From assembly GCA_046757565.1 (NCBI GenBank), contig JBHHYN010000009.1:1-43573 (forward strand): a stretch of 43,573 nt of DNA. Direction: 5' to 3'. Below the pieces are notes generated by a model. That model was not told the DNA's origin, made no database searches, and saw nothing but the letters and a program-made list of their open reading frames with translations. Shown piece by piece: positions 1-8,013 of this stretch. The translations under genes and the position numbers were made by a program. This stretch comes from JBHHYN01 sp046757565. Its GTDB lineage: Bacteria > Pseudomonadota > Gammaproteobacteria > Eutrophobiales > Eutrophobiaceae. Numbering within the stretch: position 1 is the stretch's first letter; the number at the start of each line of letters is the position of its first letter.

Positions 1-176
1 CTTTTCACGAATTTTGAGCGTGAAGTGGTACTCAAAAAGAGCCCGGCAGAGATATTCGTGCACAAATGAAGAATGATGCCGGACCGTTGCGTCTCTGTGG
101 ACCACACGCCACTTCACATCGGTCCGTAAACGCTAACGGTGCCGGGGTCTGCGGCAGGGTCAGCGCAAGTGCAAAA

Positions 177-201
177 ATTTATTACATAACAAAGAGTTAT
201 G
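177..201 (-). terminator. Probable terminator of tRNA-Ser
   Basis: Just past the tRNA 3' end on the minus strand a 6-bp stem (CATAAC/GTTATG, five-base loop, 185-201) is followed by an AT-rich stretch containing five Ts. The stem is short and AT-rich, so this is a weak candidate for a rho-independent terminator. Confidence 0.4.
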
Positions 202-292
202 TGGCGGAGAGGGAGGGATTCGAACCCTCGATACGCTATTAACGTATACACACTTTCCAGGCGTGCGCCTTCAACCGCTCGGCCACCTCTCC
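202..292 (-). tRNA. tRNA-Ser (anticodon GGA)
   Basis: The minus strand folds into a class II tRNA. It has a 7-bp acceptor stem (GGAGAGG with CCTCTCC), G as discriminator and an encoded CCA end at 202-204. The anticodon loop CTGGAAA lies on a CACGC/GTGTG-type stem and gives anticodon GGA. A long variable arm is built on TATACG/CGTAT, and the T arm carries TTCGAAT on a GAGGG/CCCTC stem. The long variable arm and the anticodon both indicate serine (UCC/UCU codons). The gene stands alone, next to a repeat-rich stretch upstream. Confidence 0.96.
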
Positions 293-311
293 AGATCTAA
301 AAATTTACATA

Positions 312-317
312 ATTATA
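312..317 (-). promoter_or_regulatory. -10 box of the tRNA-Ser promoter
   Basis: A perfect TATAAT on the minus strand lies about 20 bases before the tRNA 5' end, in a strongly AT-rich stretch (293-340). A convincing -35 box is not seen: TTGAAG at 332-337 is only 14 bases away. The hairpin array begins at 341, directly where the -35 region should be. Confidence 0.45.
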
Positions 318-340
318 TATCTGAATAATTACTTCAAATA

Positions 341-522
341 ATGCTCCTTTCGGAGCATAGCCTTCAACCGTTGACTCAGCACATCCTGTGCTTCGGTACT
401 GCGTACCGTTGCGCTTTCGCCGCAACGCCCAAATCTGTTCCAGACAGATTTATTCCACACATCCATGTGTTCCACCCTAAAGGGCCAGCCTTCGGCTGTT
501 CAAATTCATTCCAGATGAATTT
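341..522. repeat. Array of nine short hairpins with recurring TCCA-type loops
   Basis: Nine small palindromes follow one another almost without gaps. They are 341-358 (ATGCTCC stem), 379-391 (GCACA), 395-407 (GGTAC), 408-426 (GTTGCG), 431-451 (AAATCTGT stem, loop TCCAG), 457-470 (ACACAT around CC), 475-484 (CCCT), 486-498 (CAGCC) and 502-522 (AAATTCAT stem, loop TCCAG). The stems differ from one another while the loops recur. With the heptamer repeat that follows, the array fills the 403-base stretch between the tRNA and the DUF2802 gene; no convincing gene lies there. A 70-residue open frame across it is made of the palindromes and looks non-coding. Confidence 0.8.
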
Positions 523-550
523 GTGTCAGCCACCTTTCCATAAGATTCAG

Positions 551-599
551 TGACAAGTGACAAGTGACAAGTGACAAGTGACAAGTGACAAGTGACAAG
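551..599. repeat. Tandem heptamer repeat (TGACAAG) x7
   Basis: Seven perfect head-to-tail copies of TGACAAG run for 49 bases. Because the unit is seven bases long and the copies are identical, copy number could change by replication slippage. No gene spans it. Confidence 0.97.
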
Positions 600-695
600 T
601 AAACAGGGTAAACAATAATAATGTATAGCGCAATGACAGGCCTACGGACCTGTATAGGGAAATCATGAGTGAACTGCCGGCGTCTTGCGTAGAGA

Positions 696-1106
696 TTATG
701 CGGCCCTGGATACCTGGCCTGCCTTTTGTAATTTTTGCAGGTGGCCGATTAAATCCAGTTCCCCCCTGGATAGGTCGCAGGCCTCTACCAATTCATTCGT
801 GGTCGCGCCTTTTTTCATAAGGGCGATTGCCTGCTTGTAATTTATCTGTGATGAATCGTTGATCTCCAGCCTGTCCTGACGGTCTGCAATACCGTGCATC
901 TGTTGTTGTTGATAGTTGATGCGGTCCGCCATGCCGCGCTCACACGATAACAGCGCTTGCAGTTCCTGCTGCGTTTCCGCCAACGACCGGCCTTGCCTGT
1001 CAAACTTCCGCCACAGGCGCTGCAAGAAGAGCCACTGTATCAAAACCAGGACCAGGCATACCTGGACGAGTAGTGGTGACGATAACAAATTCTCAATAGC
1101 AGTCAT
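696..1106 (-). CDS. DUF2802 family protein of the chemotaxis cluster
   Basis: This 136-residue protein has one N-terminal membrane segment (about residues 8-28), a Gln-rich stretch (around 65-72) that probably forms a coiled coil, and a C-terminal part beginning near YKQAIALMKKGAT. The C-terminal part resembles a helix-turn-helix (LVEACDLSRGELDLI), which matches what is known of the DUF2802 family. In Pseudomonas a DUF2802 gene follows cheW at the end of the flagellar/chemotaxis cluster, as here. Its biochemical role is unknown. A 248-base gap to cheW (1107-1354) is pyrimidine-rich and holds no gene that I can see, so it may have its own promoter or lie at the end of the cheW transcript. Confidence 0.82.
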   Translation of the reverse strand: MTAIENLLSSPLLVQVCLVLVLIQWLFLQRLWRKFDRQGRSLAETQQELQALLSCERGMADRINYQQQQMHGIADRQDRLEINDSSQINYKQAIALMKKGATTNELVEACDLSRGELDLIGHLQKLQKAGQVSRAA

Positions 1107-1354
1107 TTTTAATCTATGGTTCTTGCATTACCGGAGACGCTGCTCTTTGTCCCTGGAATATCCCTGAATTTTATATGTATTCATCTACTTTCCCTTTATC
1201 ACCCCGGGAACGTCCCCGTTTATCCTTGTCCCTGTTTCCCCGCTGCTGCACCGGTTTTTTCTCTGCCGCGCCACGCTGCCCATGGGGGGTGGGAGGCACC
1301 CGCTGCATTGGTCTGATCTCATGTAATTCAGACATACCATTTCAGGCCGTGGGT

Positions 1355-1849
1355 TCAGAATCCAACCACCTCGGCCAGGTCCTCTTCGCTGAAGAGTTTC
1401 TCCACGTCAATCAGGATCAGGATCTTGTCATCCGTACTGTATACACCCTGTAGATATTTGGAACTTTCATTATCTTCCTTACCGATAGTAGGGGATGTTT
1501 CGATATCGGAACTCCGCATGCTGACAACTTCCGCCACACTGTCAACCAGCATTCCGATAATATGCCCCTTCACTTCAACAAAGATTATCCGGGTGGCATC
1601 ATCCGGTTGTTTCTGTCCGAGCCCGAATCTCAAGCGGCTGTCGATAACAGTGACCACATTACCACGCAGGTTGATAATCCCGAGTACATAGTGCGGCGCA
1701 CCAGGAACAGGCGTTATTTCTGTGAATTTCAGGACTTCCTGCACCTGCAAGACATTGACGCCATATTGTTCACTCCCCAACTGGAATGTGACCCATTGCA
1801 GAATTTCATTCAAATTCGTCTGATTATTTTCCAATCCATTTACGCTCAT
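1355..1849 (-). CDS. cheW: Chemotaxis scaffold protein CheW
   Basis: CheW is the cytoplasmic adaptor that couples chemoreceptors to the CheA kinase. The 164 residues form a single CheW domain. The first beta strands are at QWVTFQLGSEQYGVNVLQV, followed by the typical ITPVPGAPHYVLGIINLRG core (about residues 45-64) and the VIDSRLRFGL and GMLVDSVAEVV segments. Length is normal for the family. It is the only separate CheW in the cluster: polar-flagellate relatives usually have a second CheW-like protein (ParP) just upstream. Transcribed with the parA-like gene and the 64-residue ORF, which ends 39 bases upstream. Confidence 0.95.
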   Translation of the reverse strand: MSVNGLENNQTNLNEILQWVTFQLGSEQYGVNVLQVQEVLKFTEITPVPGAPHYVLGIINLRGNVVTVIDSRLRFGLGQKQPDDATRIIFVEVKGHIIGMLVDSVAEVVSMRSSDIETSPTIGKEDNESSKYLQGVYSTDDKILILIDVEKLFSEEDLAEVVGF

Positions 1850-1888
1850 GTGCGAACCCCCGGAATGTCAGGTTTTGCCAAAATCACG

Positions 1889-2083
1889 TCACTTCTTGTG
1901 TCTGAGGAGTAATGAAGCATGCTTTATGCCAAAACCGTCGAAACGGACGGTTTCGCTGATCTCCCCGGCGGCCTGTTGTGTACCGTTATCGTTCCCGTTG
2001 TGAAACAGGGTGCGCAGATACGCAATGAGGCTTGAGTTGTTTTCATTATCAATAGAGGTGGAACCGGCCCGATTCTGTTTCAT
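1889..2083 (-). CDS. Small uncharacterised ORF in the ParP position (64 aa)
   Basis: I do not recognise this 64-residue polar protein. Its start codon overlaps the stop of the ParA-like gene (ATGA), which suggests translational coupling and argues that it is expressed. It is Asn-rich near the N terminus (IDNENNSS, HNGNDNG) and basic at the end (LLLRHKK), without signal peptide or membrane segment. In Vibrio and Pseudomonas this slot holds a CheW-like/ParP gene of several hundred residues. This ORF is far too short for that and shows no CheW motif. It could be a relic, a replacement, or a spurious frame. Confidence 0.5.
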   Translation of the reverse strand: MKQNRAGSTSIDNENNSSLIAYLRTLFHNGNDNGTQQAAGEISETVRFDGFGIKHASLLLRHKK

Positions 2084-2883
2084 CCCGCCTCCTCCAGCCC
2101 TGTTGCAGCAAACTGATCCGCTTCAGTAAGCGTAGATAATAGCGCAGCATAGGCCACGGCGCCGCGGGAGCGGGGGGCCATCACGGATAGTGGCCGGCCG
2201 TGGCGGCTTGCTTCCCTGAAATTAGTGTCTATGGGGATATACGCCTCATGAATATTCCCCGCATAACCATTCTGTAAATATTCCAGGCAGTCCCGGGAAG
2301 CGCGGGTGCGTTGGTCGTACATGGTCGGCAGGATCAGGTAGTTGATGGATTCCTTGCCGGAAAGGATGATCATCTTCAGTGTGTTCAACATCCGCTCAAG
2401 TCCATTGATGGCAAGAAACTCTGTCTGTACAGGGAGGATCAGCAGATCGCATGCCGCCAGCGCATTGATCATCAACACACCCAGAGTGGGCGGGCAGTCG
2501 ATAATGACATACGGGTAGTGTGTCTGATAATCCCTTAGTGCTGTCTGAATGACCAGTCCCATGCCCTGTTGTGCGCCAATCTGCCGATCAAGCGCCACCA
2601 GGGCCGTACAAGCCGGCAGCAGATCCAGCCTGGGGACGCCGGTTTTACGCAGCATTGCAGCAAGGGGCATATTCGAATCCGCTGTTTCGCGATGGAACAG
2701 CGAATAGACACTCTCCTCTATGGTATCCGGGTTGTAGCCGAAATAACTGGTCAGCGATCCATGCGGATCCAGATCCACAAGCAGTGTGCGTTGACCCCGG
2801 CCGGCCAGAAAACCAGCAAGTGTGACTGCGGTGGTTGTCTTGCCGACCCCGCCTTTTTGATTTGCCACGGTCCAGATTTTCAT
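2080..2883 (-). CDS. parA: ParA/ParC-type ATPase for polar placement of chemotaxis arrays
   Basis: A ParA-family ATPase. The protein opens MKIWTVANQKGGVGKTT, a deviant Walker A motif directly after the start. VDLDPHGSLTSYFG follows as Walker A', and VIIDCPPTLG as Walker B. I chose the ATG at 2883 because the P loop belongs within the first 15-20 residues; the longer frame to 2925 would add an atypical leader. Orphan ParA proteins in che clusters (ParC in Vibrio, the PA1462 type in Pseudomonas) position chemosensory arrays at the pole, and that is the inferred role here. It follows cheB after 45 bases. The usual motC/motD genes are missing between them. Confidence 0.88.
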   Translation of the reverse strand: MKIWTVANQKGGVGKTTTAVTLAGFLAGRGQRTLLVDLDPHGSLTSYFGYNPDTIEESVYSLFHRETADSNMPLAAMLRKTGVPRLDLLPACTALVALDRQIGAQQGMGLVIQTALRDYQTHYPYVIIDCPPTLGVLMINALAACDLLILPVQTEFLAINGLERMLNTLKMIILSGKESINYLILPTMYDQRTRASRDCLEYLQNGYAGNIHEAYIPIDTNFREASRHGRPLSVMAPRSRGAVAYAALLSTLTEADQFAATGLEEAG

Positions 2884-2928
2884 ACGGTAGAAGATCGATA
2901 CGGGTGAAGAGTTCCCTGCCGGCATCGA

Positions 2929-3972
2929 TCAGTTCAGACACGCAAGTCTCTGACCAATCTCATCCAAAGGCAGGATACTGTCCGCAAGATTGGCCTTGGC
3001 GATGGCCATCGGCATCCCGTAGACAACACATGAGGCTTCATCCTGCGCCCAAATCGTTGCGCCTTTCTGTTTCAACAGGCTGGCACCCGCGCAGCCATCC
3101 GATCCCATGCCGGTCAGGACAATAGCAAGCACCTTCTGTCTGACGGAATTGGCGACGGAATTAAAAGTGATATCGACACAGGGCCGGTAGGTGACCTGTG
3201 ACGGTGCTTCACCAATTTCAATACAGGCGCCACTACCATTTTTTCTGACGTAGGTTTGCTTGCCGCCCGGTGCGATATAAACCCTACCCGCCTCAAGCCT
3301 GTCCCCATGTTCGGCCTCCTTGATTTCCACAGCGCATAACCTGTCCAGCCTTTCGGCAAAAGCAAGGGTGAATGTGGAGGGCATGTGCTGCACCAGCAGC
3401 ACCGGCATGGCGAAGGTTGATGGCAACCGTTTTAACAGCTGTTCAAGCGCAACCGGACCACCTGTGGAGGCGCCGATCACCGCAAGACCGAATTTCTTTT
3501 TTGATGGGCGATCGGCGGCGGATTTAATATGTGGGCGCCTGCCGGCCGCTGTTGTTTCCTCAGTGAGCGATACACGGCGGGGCATACCCAGCGCCCGCAC
3601 TCGCTCACACAGCTGTTCGATGGTGACGTCCCTCTGAAACGATATGGTTTTAAAATCCTTGGTCAGGAAATCCGCAGCCCCGGCATCCAGCGCCTTGAAG
3701 GTAGCGTCAGCACCCTCTCTTGTCAGGGAGGAAAACATCAATATCGGTACGGGATGAGTCTCCATAATTTTTTTTACTGCGGCGATGCCATCCATATTCG
3801 GCATCTCGATATCCATGGTAATCACATCCGGCCGGAGTTCCCCGGCTTTTACAACAGCTTCCTGCCCGTCCCCAGCTTCTCCAATCACCTCAATGACCGG
3901 ATCCGAATTAAGAGAGTCGCTGATCCTGTTCCTGAAAAAGTGGGAATCATCGACAACCAGGACTTTGATCAT
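2929..3972 (-). CDS. cheB: Chemoreceptor methylesterase/deamidase CheB
   Basis: CheB removes methyl groups from receptor glutamates during adaptation and is activated by phosphoryl transfer from CheA. The N-terminal receiver domain (about 1-125) has acidic residues D8 and D9 and phosphoacceptor D54 in MDIEMPNMDG. The C-terminal esterase domain (about 155-345) shows the catalytic Ser motif GASTGGPVA, the His in LVQHMPS and the Asp in GMGSDG. The 347 residues are the normal length. Its ATG overlaps the cheA stop by four bases, so the two are translationally coupled. Confidence 0.97.
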   Translation of the reverse strand: MIKVLVVDDSHFFRNRISDSLNSDPVIEVIGEAGDGQEAVVKAGELRPDVITMDIEMPNMDGIAAVKKIMETHPVPILMFSSLTREGADATFKALDAGAADFLTKDFKTISFQRDVTIEQLCERVRALGMPRRVSLTEETTAAGRRPHIKSAADRPSKKKFGLAVIGASTGGPVALEQLLKRLPSTFAMPVLLVQHMPSTFTLAFAERLDRLCAVEIKEAEHGDRLEAGRVYIAPGGKQTYVRKNGSGACIEIGEAPSQVTYRPCVDITFNSVANSVRQKVLAIVLTGMGSDGCAGASLLKQKGATIWAQDEASCVVYGMPMAIAKANLADSILPLDEIGQRLACLN

Positions 3973-5999
3973 TGCCTTATATGGGAATAAGTCTGAATAA
4001 GAGAGGGCAGGTCGAGAATGAGCGCGATTTTGCCGTTGCCGGTGACCGTGGCCCCCGCCAGCCCCTGGGTCCCATGCAAAAGAGAACCTAATGGCTTGAT
4101 CACCACTTCTTCCCGGCCAAGCAGTTTATCCACCAGCAGACCTATATGGGAAGTCCCCACACTGACGACCACCACATGACCTGAAATGCCGGCATTTTCA
4201 TCCGATTCATTGGTGAGCCAGCGATTGATACAAAACAACGGCAGCGGTTTACCCCGCACAAGCAGTACCTGTTGACCGTCGACAGTATTGATACTGTGGG
4301 CATCCAGATCAAGGATCTCACTGACGTTTACCAGTGGTAATGCAAAGATCTGTTCCATCTTGCCCAGTGACACCATCAGGGTTGGCATAATGGCAAGCGT
4401 TAACGGCACCTTGATGAATATCGTCGTCCCCTTGCCGGGTGTTGAATCAATCAGAATCGTGCCGTTAAGCTGATTGATTTTGGACTTGACCACATCCATT
4501 CCGACACCACGGCCGGAAATATCGGAGATCTCCTCCTTGGTGGAAAGACCGGGTAGAAATATGAAATGGTAACACTCACGATCATCCAGTCTCGCCGCCG
4601 CATCAGCATCCATTAATCCGTTTTCAACCACCTTGCGCCGCAAGGCATTGGCATCCATCCCGGCGCCGTCGTCCGAGATCCTCAGAAGTATGTGATCGCC
4701 CTCCTGTTCCGCCGAGAGACTGATGGTCCCTTGTTTCGGTTTCCCGGCGGCCTCCCGCACTTCGGGTTTTTCTATACCGTGATCCACGGCATTTCTGACC
4801 AGGTGTATGAGGGGATCCGTCAGGGCCTCAACCAGGTTTTTGTCCAGGTCTGTGTCTTCACCCATGGTTTCCAGTACCACCTGCTTGTGCAGGCTTCTGG
4901 CCACATCACGCACCACCCTCGGGAACCTGCCAAAGACCTTTTTGATCGGTTGCATACGGGTCTTCATGACCGAGGACTGAAGATCCGCCGTGACCACATC
5001 CAGGTTATTCACCGCCGAGGACATCTCTTCATTGCCAATTTCCTCATCCAGATTGACCAGGCGGTTTCTCAACAGGACCAGTTCCCCCACCATATTCATA
5101 ATGCGGTCCAGTATTGCGGTTGTTACCCGTACCGTGGCATCTGCCGGCGGTTTTTTTTCAGCCTTGTGTTCTGCCGTATCTCTAGCCTCTGTGGATAAAC
5201 TTTTTACCGGTGCCTGCACGAAGGCCCCCTGCTTTTTAGCCTGGAGATCATCCAGCATTGCTTCAAATTCGTCTTCTGTTATCTCATCATCCGCAGGCGC
5301 CGGATCAGTTTGGGCCATGGCTTCGGGCACGGGTTTGTCATTGTCCATAGAGGCGGGAGTGGCTGCGGTTTCCTGTTGCGGAACGCCTGCCGGCTTTCCC
5401 TTTCCATGCAGATCATCCAGTAACGCTTCAAATTCCTCCTCGGTTATCTCATCATGCTCTGCCGGGGAGTGTTGTTGGCCGGCATCCCCGGCCGCCCCGC
5501 TGCGCTCCTGTGTGGCCGGCGCAGAGACGCCGGCTTCCACTGCAGCCGCATCGTCCTGATCCGGCATACCCCCCGCTTCCTGCGATGGCAGTTCGGTAAC
5601 TGTTGCGGCGCCGGGTGTAGAGAATTGTTTGAGCCGATTGATGAGCCCTTCATCAACCGGCTCCGGGGATACTCCATCACCGATTTGTTCGAACATGGAA
5701 TTGACGCAATCGAATGCCTGCAACACGGCATCCATCAGATTCGCGGAAACAGACTGTTCGCCACGGCGCAGCATATCGAAGACATTTTCCGCCTGATGGC
5801 AGATATCCACCAGCGGTTCGATTGCCAGAAAACCGGCGCCTCCCTTGATGGTATGAAAGTTCCGGAACACGGCATTCAATATTTCCATGTCATCGGGTTT
5901 TGACTCCAGGGTAACGAGCTGCTGGTCCAGCTGTTCCAGAAGTTCTCCCGCCTCAACCAGGAAATCCTGGACAATTTCGTCATTCACATCAATAGACAC
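3969..5999 (-). CDS. cheA: Chemotaxis histidine kinase CheA
   Basis: CheA is the receptor-coupled kinase that phosphorylates CheY and CheB. An HPt domain lies at 1-105 with phospho-His49 in FRNFHTIKGGAGFL. A long linker (about 110-285) carries two near-identical acidic repeats, DEITEEEFEALLDDL (residues 183-197) and DEITEDEFEAMLDDL (238-252). The dimerisation helices start near residue 290. The ATPase domain has the N box HLVRNAVDHGIE and the G boxes DDGAGMD and GRGVGMDVV, and a CheW-like domain ends the protein. It starts with GTG at 5999. The linker repeats probably replace a classical P2 domain as docking sites for partners; that is inference. Confidence 0.97.
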   Translation of the reverse strand: MSIDVNDEIVQDFLVEAGELLEQLDQQLVTLESKPDDMEILNAVFRNFHTIKGGAGFLAIEPLVDICHQAENVFDMLRRGEQSVSANLMDAVLQAFDCVNSMFEQIGDGVSPEPVDEGLINRLKQFSTPGAATVTELPSQEAGGMPDQDDAAAVEAGVSAPATQERSGAAGDAGQQHSPAEHDEITEEEFEALLDDLHGKGKPAGVPQQETAATPASMDNDKPVPEAMAQTDPAPADDEITEDEFEAMLDDLQAKKQGAFVQAPVKSLSTEARDTAEHKAEKKPPADATVRVTTAILDRIMNMVGELVLLRNRLVNLDEEIGNEEMSSAVNNLDVVTADLQSSVMKTRMQPIKKVFGRFPRVVRDVARSLHKQVVLETMGEDTDLDKNLVEALTDPLIHLVRNAVDHGIEKPEVREAAGKPKQGTISLSAEQEGDHILLRISDDGAGMDANALRRKVVENGLMDADAAARLDDRECYHFIFLPGLSTKEEISDISGRGVGMDVVKSKINQLNGTILIDSTPGKGTTIFIKVPLTLAIMPTLMVSLGKMEQIFALPLVNVSEILDLDAHSINTVDGQQVLLVRGKPLPLFCINRWLTNESDENAGISGHVVVVSVGTSHIGLLVDKLLGREEVVIKPLGSLLHGTQGLAGATVTGNGKIALILDLPSLIQTYSHIRQ

Positions 6000-6047
6000 T
6001 GATCGTTCTCTCCACCATATCGGTTTAGCGCATCGTGTTTGCGGCTA

Positions 6048-6797
6048 TCAGAAACCCAGGCTGGATAACAAATCGTCCACATCATCCTGCCCCGACATCA
6101 CATTCGGTTTATCATTATGTATCTGGGGACCTTCGACTTCGATATTCTTTACGGATTTAACCACCGTAACTTCCTTACTGGCGTGGCGCATGACGCCGAC
6201 CAGTTTGTCTTCGACCTCCTGCACCATGTCGATCACTTTTCTGATGATCTGTCCCGTCAAATCCTGGTAATCCTGGCCCAACATCACTTCATTCAGATCC
6301 TGTTTTATCCTGACCGCACTGCTACAGGCCGAATCCAGGAATGACTCCAGCCGTGTGCTGAGTTTTCTGAATTCTTCCACATCCATTTCCCGCCTTTTAA
6401 AGCGCTGCCACTCTTTTTGCATACTGTCGGATTCGTTTTCCAGTTCCGTCGAGATGGGTAACAGGTTTTCAACAATATCGAGCGTACGGTGTGCGGATTC
6501 TTCTGTTTTTTGAATGACGTAATTCAATCGCTCACGCGCATCGGGGATCTCATTCTGGGTAATTTGAGCCAGCCGCTGCTCATCTCTGCAAAAACCCAGA
6601 GTATCGTGCAGCTCCCTGGTCAGCTTGCCGACCTCCTGAAAAATGTAGGATTCATAGCTCTTGGTGAGTTCACCGATGGCACTCTCCGCGCTGACATCAT
6701 CACCACTTTCCAGCGATACTACGAGCGACCTGGCAAGGGTCAGCCGGCTGTCTTTGTATTGGACCTCCAGATCTACAGTTGCCGCCTCCATAATCAT
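6048..6797 (-). CDS. cheZ: CheY-P phosphatase CheZ
   Basis: CheZ speeds dephosphorylation of CheY-P. The protein (249 residues) is mostly helical. Its conserved LGQDYQDLTGQ motif carries the Gln that enters the CheY active site, and it ends with QDDVDDLLSSLGF, the expected CheY-P-binding tail. A strong ribosome site (GGAGGGG) precedes the first ATG; a second ATG two codons later is also possible. It lies between cheY and cheA, the order of polar flagellates. Confidence 0.95.
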   Translation of the reverse strand: MIMEAATVDLEVQYKDSRLTLARSLVVSLESGDDVSAESAIGELTKSYESYIFQEVGKLTRELHDTLGFCRDEQRLAQITQNEIPDARERLNYVIQKTEESAHRTLDIVENLLPISTELENESDSMQKEWQRFKRREMDVEEFRKLSTRLESFLDSACSSAVRIKQDLNEVMLGQDYQDLTGQIIRKVIDMVQEVEDKLVGVMRHASKEVTVVKSVKNIEVEGPQIHNDKPNVMSGQDDVDDLLSSLGF

Positions 6798-6809
6798 TCC
6801 CCTCCACGG

Positions 6810-7202
6810 TTATGCTGCTGCTTCCAGGCGTTCAAATATTTTTTCTATCTTTTCTTTCAGGGTCTGTGCGGTAAACGGCTTGACAATGTAACCATTTACA
6901 CCGGCCTGGGCCGCCTCAATGATCTGGTCACGTTTGGATTCGGCAGTGACCATCAGGACAGGCAGGGAAGAGAGATTGGGGTCCTCACGTATGGCCTTCA
7001 AAAGGTCGATACCCTGCATTCCAGGCATGTTCCAGTCTGTTACCAGGAAATCAAAATCGCCCTTCTGCAGCATTGGCAGGGCTGTCGTCCCATCGTCAGC
7101 CTCCGTAGAATGGGTAAACCCCAGATCACGAAGCAGATTTTTAATGATTCTTCTCATTGTAGAAAAATCATCTACTACGAGAATTTTCATATCTTTATTC
7201 AC
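6810..7202 (-). CDS. cheY: Chemotaxis response regulator CheY
   Basis: A single receiver domain of 130 residues. It has acidic residues D11 and D12, phosphoacceptor D56 in VTDWNMPGMQG, the switch Thr in MVTAES and the conserved Lys in IVKPFTAQTL. Phosphorylated CheY binds FliM (and FliN) at the motor to change rotation. The GTG start at 7202 has a good GGAGG ribosome site six bases upstream. An ATG four codons later (MKILVVDD) is the alternative. The 70-base gap to fliA shows no obvious promoter. Confidence 0.96.
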   Translation of the reverse strand: MNKDMKILVVDDFSTMRRIIKNLLRDLGFTHSTEADDGTTALPMLQKGDFDFLVTDWNMPGMQGIDLLKAIREDPNLSSLPVLMVTAESKRDQIIEAAQAGVNGYIVKPFTAQTLKEKIEKIFERLEAAA

Positions 7203-7272
7203 GGCCGGCCTCCATTTTTTCTATTAATTACGCAAAAGATGCTCCAGAACAAATTGATAAATATCGATGCAT

Positions 7273-8013
7273 TCATTCATCTTCCAGCATTTGTGTCACC
7301 CTTGTTTTCAGGCGTATTAATGCCTGCGAATGGATTTGACATACACGGGATTCACTGACGCCCAACACCTCTCCGGTCTCTCTCAAATTCAACTCTTCAT
7401 CGTAATATAAAGACATCACCAAACGCTCCCGTTCCGGCAAAGTTTCGATTGCCTTTGCCAGTATCTGTTTCATATCTTCACTTAAAAGGGATTCCAATGG
7501 CCCTGATAGTTTTCCCGTCAAGCCCTCTGTAATCCTGATATCCTTTGCAGGCAAATCGTCAAAACTGAGCACCTGGTGGGTCCTGGCGTCCTGTAACACC
7601 TGATGGTATTCAGTCAGACTCATATTTAAGCGCTCGGCCACCTCTGCATCTCTTGCATCCCTGCCGTATGTGCTTTCGATCTCGCCGATTGCCTGTGAGA
7701 TTTCCCTTATCTTTCGATGCAGCGATCGGGGCGCCCAATCGCCCTTGCGTATCTCATCCAGCATTGCCCCCCGGATACGGATACCCGCATACGTTGCAAA
7801 ACTGGCTCCCTGGGAGGCATCGTAATTACGGGCGGCCTCCAGCAAACCAATCATCCCGGCTTGTATCATATCGTCCGCCTGGACACATGACGGCAGGCGG
7901 CTCAACAAATGGTAGGCAATCCGCTTTACCAGTGTTGCGTGTTGCGTTACCAGCTCATCATAGCCGGGCTGCTCAGTCCGGGCTGTCGCTGTATACATAG
8001 CCAGATTGCTCAA
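7273..8013 (-). CDS. fliA: RNA polymerase sigma factor FliA (sigma-28)
   Basis: FliA directs transcription of late flagellar and chemotaxis genes. The 246 residues show region 2 (LVKRIAYHLLSRLPSCVQADDMIQAGMIGLLEAARNY contains the core-binding and -10 recognition helices), region 3 (REISQAIGEIE) and region 4 with its helix-turn-helix (LNLRETGEVLGVSESRVCQIHSQA, near residues 208-231). The frame starts with TTG overlapping the flhG stop. An ATG five codons in (MYTATART) is an alternative start. The gene order flhF-flhG-fliA-cheY matches polar flagellates. Confidence 0.96.
   Translation of the reverse strand: MSNLAMYTATARTEQPGYDELVTQHATLVKRIAYHLLSRLPSCVQADDMIQAGMIGLLEAARNYDASQGASFATYAGIRIRGAMLDEIRKGDWAPRSLHRKIREISQAIGEIESTYGRDARDAEVAERLNMSLTEYHQVLQDARTHQVLSFDDLPAKDIRITEGLTGKLSGPLESLLSEDMKQILAKAIETLPERERLVMSLYYDEELNLRETGEVLGVSESRVCQIHSQALIRLKTRVTQMLEDE

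Noticed and set aside
341..553. A 70-residue open frame across the hairpin array
   Set aside because: Its codons are the palindromes themselves, no ribosome site precedes it, and the composition is unlike the neighbouring proteins.
551..599. CRISPR-like array
   Set aside because: The units are seven bases with no spacers, and no cas genes are present; it is a simple tandem repeat. The hairpin arrays also lack a constant repeat.
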